In this document: positions 41,487 through 52,539 of the stretch, one piece after another
Layout: the number at the start of each line of letters is the position of its first letter
Position numbering within the stretch: the stretch's first letter is position 1
NCBI RefSeq assembly: GCF_017654505.1
Contig: NC_054540.1
Coordinates: forward strand, 43,252,054-43,316,053
Length of the DNA stretch: 64,000 nt
Source: Polyodon spathula
Taxonomy: Eukaryota; Chordata; Actinopteri; Acipenseriformes; Polyodontidae
Direction of reading: 5' to 3'
Position numbers and translations under genes: made by a program
Notes under the pieces: model-generated
Database searches by the model: none
The model's input: only the letters and a program-made list of their open reading frames with translations
Told to the model about the DNA's origin: nothing

Positions 41487-42545
41487 TCAGACCCTTTCAC
41501 CCGGGCTGGCTGCCCATGCCACCTTGGAGGTGACCTCCGTGGCCTTGTGGGACCTCTCAAGGCTCACATCAGTGGTTGCCCCAAAAGTTTGCCCCGGTAT
41601 AATGGGGGCGTCCAGTAGTGCCACCTTCTCGGTCTCCACAACCTTGGCTTGTGTCAGCCACAAATGCCGGCGGACGGCCACTAGAGCCTCCAGCAACCTC
41701 CCTGATGCCTGACCTAACTCCCCTATTAGGTCACTCATTGCCTTAGCCACCACCTGGCACTCCCCCTTGTCTGCTTGTGTAGCCCACTCCTGCAGCCTCT
41801 CTGCCAACTGATTCTGGTAGAGCACCAGTATGGCCATGGCATTTGCTGTCGATACATAAGCTTTTTTGAGCATCTTTCATTCTGCAAGGCTTGGACGGAC
41901 AGGTTGGGTCCTTATCCCCCTTTGTGATGGTGGAACCTTGCACCAAAACTGTGACCGTGTCCCCGACAGTAGGGAATACGCCTAGGCCTGCTTCTTGGAC
42001 TCCTGCAGTAAGAAGCAGAGACTCTTCTGGCAGCTGAAGGTGTAGATGCTGGGTTGCTCCAGGAGGAGCGCACTAGTTCTAGGAAGTCCTATCATAGGGG
42101 GAGGGCATGCTGTGGGTGTCCTTTCTGTTGGAAGAAGCAGTTGCCCTTTCCCTCTTGTTCTCCCAGCCAGGGAATGACCGTGGCTGCAGCTGCAGACTGC
42201 ATTAGGGCCCGGAACTCTTCCCTCTGCGACAAGTGTGGCAAGGGCGTTAAGGAGCCTCCCACCATGACCTGCCCGATGGAGGTGGCTGGGTCCGAGATGT
42301 CCAATCTGGATGCGAACAAGGAGCGCTTGCCTGGGCTAGGGGATCTAGGCAGAGGGGATGGGGAATGAGACTGTGGGGGTTGGGTCGGTGGTAGGGGGCA
42401 GCCTGCCCTGCGATTTAAATAGGGGCTCTAGCATGGTCTGCTGAGCCCTTACAGTCTCTGCCAGCTCCACGAAGCGCCTCTTGGCCGAGTTTGGGCATCT
42501 CGAGGCAACTGTGATAGTGAACGTCTGTGCCTGCATGGAGAACAC
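41487..42545 (-). pseudogene. DIRS gag remnant
   Basis: Minus-strand frames read ANAMAILVLYQNQLAERLQEWATQ and LVAVRRHLWLTQAKVVETEKVALLDAPI, which match the Gag of the copy at 59310-59714 (ANAMAVLVLYQNQL). The start (42345-42545) reads VASRCPNSAKRRFVELAETVRAQQT. No zinc-binding N-terminus is seen, and the terminal repeat that should follow is missing, so the 5' end is truncated at about 42545. Confidence 0.65.
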
Positions 42546-43918
42546 AAAAAAAATGTGTTTTTAAACACCAAACAATACATTTAAATAATTATAATCCAAT
42601 ACAAACACAAAATACACACAGGGGCGGGGTGTACCCTGCCACACACCCCTTCACAGCCTAAGATGCATATAGAGTAGGAGCCATGTGGAGTTCATTCTCC
42701 TGGGCAGCTAACTTCCTCAAAACTGTCTTCATCTGTCTGGATAGTGGTCACGCATCATCCACGTGAAGCCACAAAATTATTAAGGCTTCATGATCCTAAA
42801 TTGGTCATCAGTGTAATAGACAGTGTGAATCCTCTCTGTATAAACCGGTATGGGAAGTACCTGCAGGATCTCATGCTGAAGTCAGTGTGAATCCAGGGTA
42901 GTCTCTCTCTCTGTATACCAGTATAGGAATTACCTGCAGGATCTCATGCTGACATCAGTGTGAATCTCTGTCTATCTGTCACTTACTTCCTCTAGTTAAT
43001 GATTATCATGGTTGGTTGTTTCTGGATTGCACCAGTTTAGCGTATTTATTTCAACTTTCTTTTCACAACACAATAATATTGACATGATTCATCTGAATAG
43101 TACAATGAGTTTTACTTCATATTTTTTTACTGTTTAGTTGGCATCCTGGGGCCAGGCACATTATTGCCGCAGGCTTATTATAATGAAGGCTGTTAGAGCT
43201 AGGGTGCACTGTGCATTAGTTAAGTGTCATATTCCATACTAATACCAAGTTGCTCTTAAACAGCCCATGGGCTTATTTATTTTCCACCGTGTTAAGTTGA
43301 CACCTGTTATTTTTCCCCCTTTGAATGGAAGAGATAGTTGAATAAGTTATATTGACACAAATGAGATTCAGACTTACAGCCAAGGATCAATTTCCACATG
43401 TTTTATTGTGATAGAAATAATCACAGGAGAGATTCTAGAGCTGCACATTTTGTACGTTCAATTCCTAGGTATTTACAATGGACAATGTGATGTGCATGTT
43501 CAGCACTTCTTAGAAGTAAGAAAGCTGCTGCTTATCATTGTTTGTTACAAGGACTGCAAGTTTAAATTGGTTTTATAATCAATTGACCAGAACCACCCAC
43601 ATAAGCAGTTCTATGTAAGTTACAAATTCTACAGACCAAATTAAACTTTTAGTTTGTAGATATGGCATTCCTTTGTAAAATGTAAAGTGGTGAAGGGACA
43701 GTGTTTACTATTGAACCTTTAATGGTAATGTAACAAATCCTATTATATATTGATGTTATCACTTTAAGAGATACTTAACTGTTTGCTGTAGTTAATGCTT
43801 CTTTAACACTGCACAATGTTCACAGACTAATAGTAAACTTATATGGCTCTCCATGTTCATTTTTTCTAAGAAGGGGCAAAAATGTGCAATATTAAATCAA
43901 ACATATTGCTGTGCAACA
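42546..43918. other. Unassigned interval
   Basis: No gene. It contains a small tandem duplication at 42821-42965 (words cagtgtgaatc and ctgcaggatctcatgctga repeated three and two times). The rest is AT-rich without recognisable ends. Confidence 0.5.
42821..42965. repeat. Short degenerate tandem duplication
   Basis: The word cagtgtgaatc begins at 42821, 42883 and 42956, with tacctgcaggatctcatgct repeated between copies. Spacings of 62 and 73 bp reflect small indels. Confidence 0.7.
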
Positions 43919-44245
43919 AAACAATGCATACAGCACTGCTTTAACAATGCACCAAGCACTGCTTTAACAATGCACCAAGCACTGCTTTAAAAATGCACCA
44001 AGCATTGTTTTAAAAATGCACAAAGCACTGCTTTAACAATGTACCAAGCATTGCTTTAAAAATGCATGCAGCACTGCTTTAACAATGTACCAAGCACTGC
44101 TTTAAAAATGCATGGAGCACTGCTTTAAAAATGCACAAAACACTGCTTTATAAATGCATGGAGCACTGCTTTAACAATGCACCAAGCATTGCTTTAAAAA
44201 TGCACCAAACACTGCTTTAACAATGCATGCAGCACTGCTTGAAGC
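43919..44245. repeat. 23-bp minisatellite
   Basis: About 14 units of caatgcaccaagcactgctttaa (23 bp) with variants (aaatgcacaaagcactgctt, aaatgcatggagcactgctt). It ends just before the Tc1-like element at 44314. Confidence 0.92.
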
Positions 44246-44607
44246 ATAGGCTTTCCGTAGTTCTAGGGGTGAGGCTCAGCTCGCTGCGCTAATGCTAATG
44301 TTTCCCTATGCTACAGTGCCTATAGGAAGTATTCACCCCCCTTGGATGTTTTCACAGTTTGTTATGTTACAACCTGAAATCTTGATGCATTTAAATGGGA
44401 TTTTATTCCTTTGATTTACACAACCTACTCAACACTTTAAATATGTGAAAAAATGGGGGAGGGGGTGAAAAAAAACAAATTAATTAAAAACAAAAACCTG
44501 AACAGTATTCATTAGATAAGTATTCACCCTTTTTGCTATGACACTCCCAAATAAGCTAAGGTGCAACCAATTAGCTTCAGAATGCACACAATAAGTTTAA
44601 TGGAGTA

Positions 44608-46184
44608 CATCAAAAGTTTTTACAAAGGAGGATATGGACACCATGCCCCACAACTTGTTCCTATCCAGTTTTAAATAAATTTAGCATAACCGAGGCAAAA
44701 GTGTTAAAGGTACTAGGAGCAGTTAAAATAAACAAATCCCCTGGACTGGATGAGATCAGTCCATTAGTACTGAAAGAAATGAAAGAAGTTATTTACAAAC
44801 CGTTAACCAAAATCACGTCTATTGACACAAGTGTTGTACCAACAGAATTGCAAATGTAATACCGATCCACAAAAAGGGAAACAAAAACGAACGAGGTAAC
44901 TACAGACCAATAAGACTGACTTCTATTATATGTAAATTTATGGAAACTATAATCCAAAATGGAAAATTATTTATATGGTAACAGTATCCTGGGAGACAGT
45001 CAGCATGGTTTTAGGAAAGGGAGATAGTGTCTAACTAACCTGCTTGATTCTTTTGAGGATGCAACATCGATAATGGATAATTGCAAAGTATATGATATGG
45101 TTTATTTAGATTTCCAGAAAGCTTTTGACAAAGTACCGCATAAAAGATTAATTCTCAAACTGAACGCAGTAGGGATTCAAGGAAATGCATGCACATGGAT
45201 TAGGGAGTGGTTAACATGTAGAAAACAGAAAGTACTAATTAGACAAAAACTCAAAATGGAGTGAGGTATCTAGTTATTACTGCTATTCCTAACCTACATT
45301 AATGACTTAGATTCTGGTATGGCAAGCAAACTTGCTAAATTTGCAGATGACACAAAAATAGGAGGCGTGGCAAACATTGTTGCAGCAGCAAAGATCATTC
45401 AAAATCATCTAGACAAGAACTGGGCAGACACGTGGCAAATAGCATTTAATAGAGAAAAGTGGAAGGTACTGCACACAGGCAATAACATTTTTCATTATAA
45501 ATATCAAATGGGAGATACTGAAATTGAAGAAGGAATCTATGAAAAAGACCTAGGGGTTTATGTTGACTCAGAAATGTCTTCATCTAGTGTACATGTGGGG
45601 AAGCTATAAAAAAGGCCAATAAGATGTTCGGATATATTGTGAAAAGTGTTGAATTTAAATCAAGGAAAGTAATGTTAAAACTGTGCAATGCACTTGTAAG
45701 ACCTCATCATAAATATTGTGTTCAGTTCTGGTCACCTCGCTGCAAAAAGGATATTGCTTCTCTAGAAAGAGTGCAAAGAAGAACGACCAAGATTATTTGG
45801 GGTTTAAAAGGCATGTGATATACAGACAGGATAAAATAATTGAATCTATTTAGTCTTGAACAAAGAAGACAAGGTGGCAATCTGATTCAAGCATTCAAAA
45901 TTCTAAAAGGTATTGACAGTGTTGACCCAAGGGACTTTTTTGACCTGAAAAAAGAAACAAGGACCAGGAATCACAAATGGAGATTAGATTCAGAACAGAA
46001 AATAGGGGGCACTTTTTTACACAGGGGATTGTGAAGGTCTGGAACCAACGTTGTTGAAGCTGACACCCTGGGTTCCTTTAGGAAGCTGCTTGATGAGATT
46101 CTGGGATCAATAAGTTATTAACAACCAAATGAGCAAAATGGGCCTCTTCTCATTTGTAAACTTCCTTATGTTCTTATGTTTTTT
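44608..46184 (+). mobile_element. CR1-like LINE nested in the Tc1-like element
   Basis: The frame pieces in order are FTKEDMDTMPHN, INKSPGLDEISPLVLKEM, VIPIHKKGNKN, SQHGFRKGR, YDMVYLDFQKAFDKVPHKRL, INDLDSGMASKLAKFADDTKIGG and ALVRPHHKYCVQFWSP, then RVQRRTTKIIWGLKGM. The FADD box is kept (FADDTK), unlike the copy at 30345-32100. Many stops and frameshifts are present. It is 5'-truncated at 44608 and ends with the cttatgttcttatg tail at 46184. The two copies match over their shared parts. Confidence 0.88.
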
Positions 46185-46189
46185 AATGA

Positions 46190-46410
46190 AAATGTTAGGC
46201 AAGAACCTACCTTATCCAAAGCTGACAGTTTTAGAAATATTTTAGAATAATTATAAAAATGATGTACGCATTGCATCAAAAATGTATGTTTTATAAGAGA
46301 CAATATGATTGTAAAGTCACAATTGCTTGGGATGAGTTACATGTTACATTCTCAGAGGAAGACTGGTCTAGTATATGTAAAAGTGTGAAAAATTCATCTA
46401 CCAACGCTAA
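46190..46410 (+). pseudogene. Possible L1-like RT C-terminal fragment inserted in the LINE tail
   Basis: One frame reads CKVTIAWDELHVTFSEEDWSSICKSVKNSS. The W-x3-L...SEEDW pattern followed by Ser/Asn resembles the very end of L1-type ORF2 proteins. It lies between two CR1-like tails (46120-46184 and 46411-46484), so it is foreign to both. The match is short. Confidence 0.35.
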
Positions 46411-46484
46411 ATAAACAACCAAACAAGCAAGATGAGCCAAATGGCCTCCTCTTGTTTATAAACTTTCTTATGTTCTTATGTTCA
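46411..46484 (+). repeat. Second CR1-like LINE tail
   Basis: The segment acaaccaaacaagcaagatg through tttcttatgttcttatg duplicates the tail at 46120-46184. It is a separate 3' end, with about 225 bp of foreign DNA in between. Confidence 0.7.
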
Positions 46485-46571
46485 ATAAAAGTTGTTCACA
46501 TTTCAGATTAAATACACCTGTCCCTGTAAGGTCATACAGTTGGGTAGAGCATTCAAAGCAAAGACACTACC

Positions 46572-47385
46572 ATGAAGACCAAAGAGCTTTCAAAACAACT
46601 CTGGGATAAAGTTGTGGAAAGGTACAGATCAGGAGAGCAGTATAAAAAGATTTCAAAGTCATTGAATATCCCTTGGAGCACAGTCAAGTTGATCATTAAG
46701 AAGTGGAAGGTATATAGCACCACCCAGAATCTGCTTAGAGCAGACCATCCTCCCAAACTGAGCAGTTGGGTAAGAAAGGCATTGGTCAGAGAAGCCACCA
46801 AGAGGCCAATAACAACTTTGAAAGACCTACAGCGTTCCATGGCTGAGATGGGAGAAACTGCCCATGTGTCAACAATAGCTGAGGTACTCCACAAATCTGG
46901 CATGTATGGAAGAGTGGCAAGAAGGAAGCCATTTCTGACAAAAAGCCCATGTAAAATCCTGCTTGGAATTAGCAAAAGGCATGTGGGAGATTCTGAAAAG
47001 ATGTGGCAAAAGATTCTGTGGTCCGATGAAAGAACAATTGAACTATTTTGCCTAAATGCAAAGCATCACCCAGGTAACACCATCCCTACTGTGAAGCATG
47101 GTGGTGACAGCATCATGCTATGGGGATGCTTTTCATTGGTAGGGACTGAGAAGCTTGTCAGGGTAGAGGGCAAAATGGAGGAAAACCTGCTTCAGTATGC
47201 AAAAGACCCAAGAGTGGGAAGAGATTCACATTTCAGAAGGACAATAACCCCAAGCACACAGCCAAAGAGACACTGGAGTGGCTTAAAAACAAGAAAGTGA
47301 ATGCCCTTGAGTGGCCCAGTCAAAGCCCTGACTTGAATCCGATTGAGAATCTGTGGCAAGACTTGAAGATTGCTGTCCACCAATG
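46572..47385 (+). pseudogene. Tc1-like transposase, one frameshift
   Basis: The ATG at 46572 starts MKTKELSKQLWDKVVERYRSG, the N-terminal helix-turn-helix (KKISKSLNIPWSTVKLIIKKW), then ATKRPITTLKDLQ and SGMYGRVARRKPFL. The DDE acids read LWSDERTIELF (Asp), [16 protein letters not shown] after a frameshift near 47195 (Asp), and [11 protein letters not shown] (Glu). The frame ends near 47385 with AVHQ and a stop. Only one frameshift and very few other lesions were noticed, so it is the best-preserved Tc1 transposase here. Tc1 transposases bind the inverted ends and cut at TA. Confidence 0.85.
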
Positions 47386-47707
47386 AACCCCATCCAACTT
47401 AACCATGAACAATTTTGCCAAGAAGAATGGTCAAATATTGTACGATATAGATATACAAACCTGGTAGAGACTTACCACAAAAGACTCACAGCTTTAATTG
47501 CTGCCAAAGGTGGTTCTACCAAGTATTGACTCAGGGGGGTGAATACTTATCTAATCAAGACATTTTAGATTTTTTTATTTTTCATTAACTGTTGTTTCAC
47601 AATAAAAATTATCTTGCCTCTTCATAGTGTTGAGTAGCATGTGTAAATCAAAGGGAAAAAATCCAATTTAAATGCATCAACATTTCAGGTTGTAACACAA
47701 CAAAACA

Positions 47708-48160
47708 TCCAAGGGGGGTACAACCAACCTCAATCTCCGAATTGTGTCCAGATCACTCTTGCATCTCCAATCGCTTCTCCATGTCCAAATGCTCCCGCTT
47801 CAGCAGTCTATTTCCATCTGACCAGTTTCCAGCTCTCCTAAGCTACTCTAGTAGATCAAAGCTACTGGGAACCTCCAGACTCCTGTCTATCAGATTGCAT
47901 TGCTTGCTTCACTTTTCACTTATGTTCAGTGCAGCACAGGAGCTCGCTTACCAGCGGTAGGTTCGGCTCTCGCATCTCCTCTCTAACAACAACTCCTGCA
48001 AGGCAGAGCTTCTGAATCAAATCAAAGAACATTCCAAAAAATATGCATTTTCAAAGATTGGACCATCTCAAAACTTTTAAATCATCAACATCATCTTAAA
48101 GTAACAATCCCAGAAATCTGGACAGAGATGAGTGAACTTCACCATTTTTCATGATGAAAT
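47708..48160. other. Unassigned interval
   Basis: No gene or element signature. Ser/Leu-rich ORFs are without motifs. Confidence 0.5.
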
Positions 48161-48164
48161 CATC

Positions 48165-48520
48165 TCATCAGTCAATCAAGCTTTATTTTGTATAGCGCCT
48201 TTTGTAGTGGGTGCTATATATTTTTTTTTTCAGAGTAAAACAGGTTTAAAAGGCACTGAATCACAAAAGGACACTCAGTACTGCATCTCCAGCCAAACCC
48301 TACCCCTTGTTCATTGTATTTTTCACATACCTCTTTATAGATGTGGGAGCATCACGCACCAAAGCTGGGAGAGAGTCCAAAAGAGTCAGAGCCATGAAGC
48401 TAAACAAACGTTTTCCAAGTGTGATGCCCTTTTCCTTGGGGAAAAGCAGGGCAGAGTCGGAGGACCTGAGCTTGCGGGTAGGGACATAGATGGTTAGCAT
48501 CTCCTGGTCGAACTCCATCT
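48165..48520 (-). mobile_element. L2-like LINE 3' end
   Basis: On the minus strand a frame starting at 48518 reads EMLTIYVPTRKLRSSDSALLF and then LGKRLFSFMALTLLDSLPALVRDAPTSI, the W-SLP--LR-A type end of an L2-like RT. The end of the element then follows, whose complement ends in ggcgctatacaaaataaagc plus a tgattgac-type repeat. About 120 bp (48217-48345) recur in opposite orientation at 55905-56030. Confidence 0.55.
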
Positions 48521-48524
48521 GTAC

Positions 48525-48745
48525 ACAGACGCATCATTATTAGGATTTGGGGATCTGTTCACCTTTTCCTGGTTTTTAGCAGGCTGGCCAGCTCCAATCC
48601 GGGATCTCCCTCCTCAACAACATTCCTCTGCTCTACATGAGCTATATGTTAGCTGTTAACAGTAATTTTAAAGCAGCTCATGTGCCTGTTCTTCTCAATT
48701 GTGTAGCTGACGTTCTATCTTGGTTCAAGTTGCAGAAATTCCATA
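48525..48745 (+). pseudogene. Ngaro-like RNase H fragment
   Basis: Pieces read GFGDLFTFSWFLAGWPAPIRDLP, SSALHEL and SNFKAAHVPVLLNCVADVLSWFKLQKFHKV. The last resembles IPGVLNKIADALSWFQFQKF at 6240-6520, so both come from the same family. It is short and frame-broken. Confidence 0.5.
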
Positions 48746-49075
48746 AAGTATTTTTTATCAGGATCCATTTTTGGGGTGTCAATGCGCCATCAACCAGCCT
48801 TGGTTGACCACTGACCAAAGTCAGTGGTCGCATCACTTCGGGGGGGCTCTTTCTGGACCAGAACATGACTTCTTGAGATATATAGTAAAAAATAAACAAC
48901 AAAAAACAAACAAAAAAGATAAATAATATTTTTGTTTAATTGCTTTTGGGGGGCATTGTCAGATTCCACATACTGCTTTTTATTTATATATATGCTCTGA
49001 GCACAATCTTAAACTCAGGGGAGATGTTTAAGGAGGAATCCTGCAGTGGATTGTTCGTGCACTGGGCTTGCAATA
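48746..49075. other. Unassigned interval
   Basis: Adjacent copies of the short word tcagtggtc occur near 48810-48830, with A-rich sequence and no gene. It ends at the TA before the next Tc1-like element. Confidence 0.45.
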
Positions 49076-49077
49076 TA

Positions 49078-50487
49078 CAGTGCCTATAGAAAGTCTACAC
49101 CCCCTTAAACTTTTTTTTCACATTTTGTTGTGTCAGTGCCTCAGAGATTCATTAATTTCAATGATTTTTTTCCCACTTATCTACACACCATATTCCACAC
49201 TGTTAAGAGGAAAAAAGTTTTAAATTAAAAATACAAAACTGAAAGATCATAATTGGATAAGTCTCCACTCCTTGAGTTAATACTTGGTGAAAGCACCTTT
49301 GGCAGCAATTACAGCTGTGAGTCTGTTAGGATAGGTCTCTACCAACTTTGCACACCTATATTTGGCAATATTTGACCATTCTTTTTACAAAACTGTTCAA
49401 GCTCTGTCAAGTTTCTTGGGCAGCGTTGATGGACAGAAATCCCCAAGTCATACCACAAATTTTTTGATTGGATTTTGGTCGGGGCTCTGACTGGGCCACT
49501 CAAGGACATTTACCTTTATGTTCCTTAGTCACACCAGTGTAGCTTTGGGTCATTTTCATTCTGAAAGGTGAACTTCTGTCCCAGTTTCAGCTTTCTTGCA
49601 GAGGGCAGCAGGTTTTCCTCAAAGTCTTCTCTGTATTTTGCTCCATTCATTTTCCTTTCTATCCTGACAAACATCCCCATAACATGATGCTGCCACCACT
49701 ATGCTTCACAGTAGGTGTTCTTTGGGTGATGCGCCGTGACGGGTTTGGGCCAATCATAACGTTTGCATTTAGGCCAAAAAGTTCCATTGTAGTTTTGTCA
49801 AACCACAAAACTTTTTGCTTCATGGCTACAGAATCTCCTGAGTGTTTTTTTGCATGCTTCAAAAGTTCAAGGTGGGCTTTCTTCAGTAATGGCTTCCTTC
49901 TTTATCCAGTTTGGAGGGATGGCCTGATCTAGGCAGGGTCTTGGTGGTGCCATACACCTTCCACTTCTTAATAATCATCTTGACCATGCTTCAAGGGATA
50001 TTCAAGTCCTTTGATATTTTTTTATACCCATCCCCTGATCTGTGCCTTTCAACAACTTTGTCCTGGAGTTCTTTTGAAATCACCTTGGTGCTCATGGTTG
50101 AGTCTTTGCTTTGAAATTCACTACCTAGTAGAGGGAACCTACAGGAACAGCTGAATTTATCCTGAAGTCTTGTGAATAACTCCAATTTAACACAGGTGGA
50201 GGCCACTTAACTTGGTGTGTGATTTTGAAGACGATTGGTTACACCTGAGCTAATTTTGGATTGCTATTACAAGGGGGGTGGACACTTATCCAAACAAGCT
50301 ATTCCAGTTTTTATTTTTAATTAATTTTCCACAAATTTCTAGAATATTTTTTTCACTTGGAAGTTATGGATTAGAATTTGTAGATAAATGAAAAAAAAAA
50401 AAAAAATTTAATGCATTTTAATTCCAGGCTGTAAGGCAACAAAAGGTGAAAATTTTGAAAGGGGGTGTAGACTTTCTATAGGCACTG
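49078..50487 (-). mobile_element. Tc1-like transposon, complete ends, dead transposase
   Basis: Inverted termini cagtgcctatagaaagtcta at 49078 and its complement ending at 50487 bound a 1410-bp element. It has TA on the left (49076-49077) and TG on the right where TA is expected. Inverted sequence continues inward for about 200 bp. The transposase lies on the minus strand. The family is close to the remnant at 26755-27590 (same cattttgttgtgtcagtgcc segment). Confidence 0.92.
49400..50095 (-). pseudogene. Tc1-like transposase pseudogene
   Basis: The start codon complements cat at 50093-50095 and gives MSTKVISKELQDKVVERHRSGDGYKKISKDLNIP, then a stop replaces the Trp. Downstream pieces include IIKKWKVYGTTKTLPRSGHPSKL, then [32 protein letters not shown] and, beyond several stops, [13 protein letters not shown]. 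The final Glu position reads KK (NPIKKF), so the DDE triad is broken too. Confidence 0.82.
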
Positions 50488-50489
50488 TG

Positions 50490-50675
50490 TGTGTGTATAT
50501 ATATATGTATATAGTGCTCACCCTTTATAACACTATAGTAGGGAACCATAATTACAAGACTGTGTTATTTGTGTTCTGCCTTATAATGAGTATAAAAGGG
50601 CTACTGTAATGGCATTATGGAGCAAATGGGAGCCACATCCCTACTGTGTTATAAACTATTTTGCACTATAATGAG

Positions 50676-50680
<5 letters not shown>
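50490..50680. repeat. Possible small MITE-like segment next to a TA repeat
   Basis: The segment gtgctcaccctttataacac to cactataatgaggtgtg has near-complementary ends (ttataacactatag and ttgcactataatgagg). It is flanked on both sides by TA-rich DNA. I could not establish a target duplication. Confidence 0.3.

Positions 50681-50757
<77 letters not shown>
50681..50757. repeat. TA microsatellite
   Basis: About 38 TA dinucleotides followed by an A-run at 50760-50779. Confidence 0.97.
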
Positions 50758-50760
<3 letters not shown>

Positions 50761-50779
50761 AAAAAAAAAAAAAAAAAAA

Positions 50780-51117
50780 CTTGTAGTTAACAAGTCGAAT
50801 TATGCTTGTCTGGGGTTTTACCTCAGCTTTTATCTAACTTTTGCTCCACTTCATGTGTCAGACATCTTAATTAAATCCAAACATTAATCTGCCCTGACAG
50901 CTCTCATTTTTAAGTGAACAATATATTCAAAAAGTTCTGTAACTTTTCTAAAATGAATTGGTTATGATCTGATGTTCCACCCCTTTTTCATTTCCAAAGC
51001 ATGTGAGGTGAACTTTTGAACTGATGTTATTTTCTCAGTACCATGGAGTTCCTTAATACTGGATATAAGCGAATGAAATACTATTATATTTAGAGAGATA
51101 TAGAGTTATAAGCATAG

Positions 51118-51148
<31 letters not shown>

Positions 51149-51649
51149 TACAACACCTACTCTGTTTAATTATTCCAACCTGGGTTTAAAATATATTTAC
51201 TAAAATTAAAAACATTCCTTTCAGTAGGTCGGATATGTTTCATGTATAGATGTTTTTTCACAAAATAATACTGGATAAAGTCTGTTAGTTTCACACAAAA
51301 AAAAACATTTATTTTAATTTAAATCCAGGGTATAGAACACATAGTTAAATGTAACAGTCTAATATTGGCTTTTTCAATTCTTAAACTTTGAAGTTTGACC
51401 TCTCTCTCTGTTTCTAAAAATCTCCTCTGCAAGCAGGTTTCAGGCAGCCTGTTTACCTGCCAAGGTTAGTTTTAATTAATATGAAATTATACTGTAAGCA
51501 CTTTCCTGAATTTATTACATTTAAGTTATTTTCTTGCTGGGTCCAATATGCTGCCCCATGCCATTATGCCTTCTTAATTCTACTGCCAGGTTCGCATTAA
51601 TTTCTATAATATAATGAACTAATGGACATTACACTAACAACTTCTTTCA
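50780..51649. other. Unassigned AT-rich interval
   Basis: No gene. A T-run at 51118-51145 and other low-complexity tracts. It ends at a DIRS terminal repeat. Confidence 0.5.
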
Positions 51650-51899
51650 ATTCAAAGACGACCACCATTGACATTGCATATGGAATATGCCTGCCCATTG
51701 GGTAGGTATTCCTGAGCTCTCTATACCACAGCTGCCGGTAGGACCCTTCCTAAGCCATACCACTTCCACCTTTAGAAGGCGCGGATAAGCTTGGCCTAGC
51801 ATGGTCCCCCTGGTAGACCCCTAGTTAAGGCATCGCAAGTTCCGGCATGCCGGAACCCTCAATGTAAGCTGACGGAAACACATCTCCAGTGGATGTATG

Positions 51900-52500
51900 C
51901 AGCAGAGGCTCAGGCAAAAATCGCCTGTCTAATAGAGTGAGTGTGCTTACTGCTTAAATGGATGGTGTAATTTGTGAGGTCCCGCTGAGCCGGTGGCCAC
52001 AGTTATGTCTTCTGTCCAGCACACTGCTGCAGATCTCCAATTTCAAAGGGCAAGCTCTTCGCCAGAGCCCGGCTAACTTGATTGTTGCTCATAGACAGCT
52101 GTGGCCGTCAAAAGCCAAGAGTTCCTGATATGGATAAGGCCACGCTGCTTGACATGTCTATATCCCCAGGACATACCTTTGGGCCAGCCATGGAGGAGAT
52201 CTTACATTGGCCGCATTGCTCCCTCCCTGCATCACCGCATGGGGCAGGTTGAGCCACTGGTGAGCTCCTCAGATGCGAACTGTCACTAGAACAGTTCAAG
52301 TGCCTACGGCTACACTAGGTGACCTAAGGCATCACCTACAGGGCACACCTGCAGCAAGCAACCGGGCCCAACCAGCAGGCAGCGGGAATGTAGGACGTGG
52401 CCAGTCCACACACCAGTGTCACAGGAGGCGTATTCAGGACCAGCACCTTAAACAGCCACCCGAAACTGTCTCTCCTCAGCCTCAGCTGCCTGAGCAGTGC
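51900..52500 (+). pseudogene. DIRS gag-like region, poorly preserved
   Basis: No clear Gag motif was read. The position between the left terminal repeat and the RT, and pieces such as FLIWIRPRCLTCLYPQDIPLGQPWRRSY, suggest gag decay. A shadow ORF lies on the minus strand. Treat it as a placeholder. Confidence 0.3.
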
Positions 52501-52539
52501 CCCTGAAGGCTGGCGGCCTCAGACACCCTTTTCAACACA

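Larger units (their letters stand above)
39223..42545 (-). mobile_element. DIRS element, antisense, internally deleted
   Basis: Reading the minus strand from 42545 down: gag, RT C-terminus, RNase H, YR, then the terminal repeat complex at 39223-39545. Most of the RT, including the catalytic box, is missing between gag and the RT end (near 41450-41500). The far 5' terminal repeat is absent. All frames are broken. Confidence 0.85.
44314..47707 (+). mobile_element. Tc1-like transposon with nested LINE
   Basis: The left terminus cagtgcctataggaagtattc at 44314 lies next to TA (44312-44313). Sequence of more than 150 bp inside it (tggatgttttcacagtttgt, then the ttaaatgggattttattcct region) reappears inverted at 47535-47707 (aatccaatttaaatgcatca, gttgtaacacaacaaaacat). 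So the element has long inverted repeats, as in IR/DR Tc1 families. The right outermost bases are missing after aaggggggta. A transposase sits at 46572-47385. A CR1-like LINE (44608-46484) is inserted in its 5' part. Confidence 0.85.
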
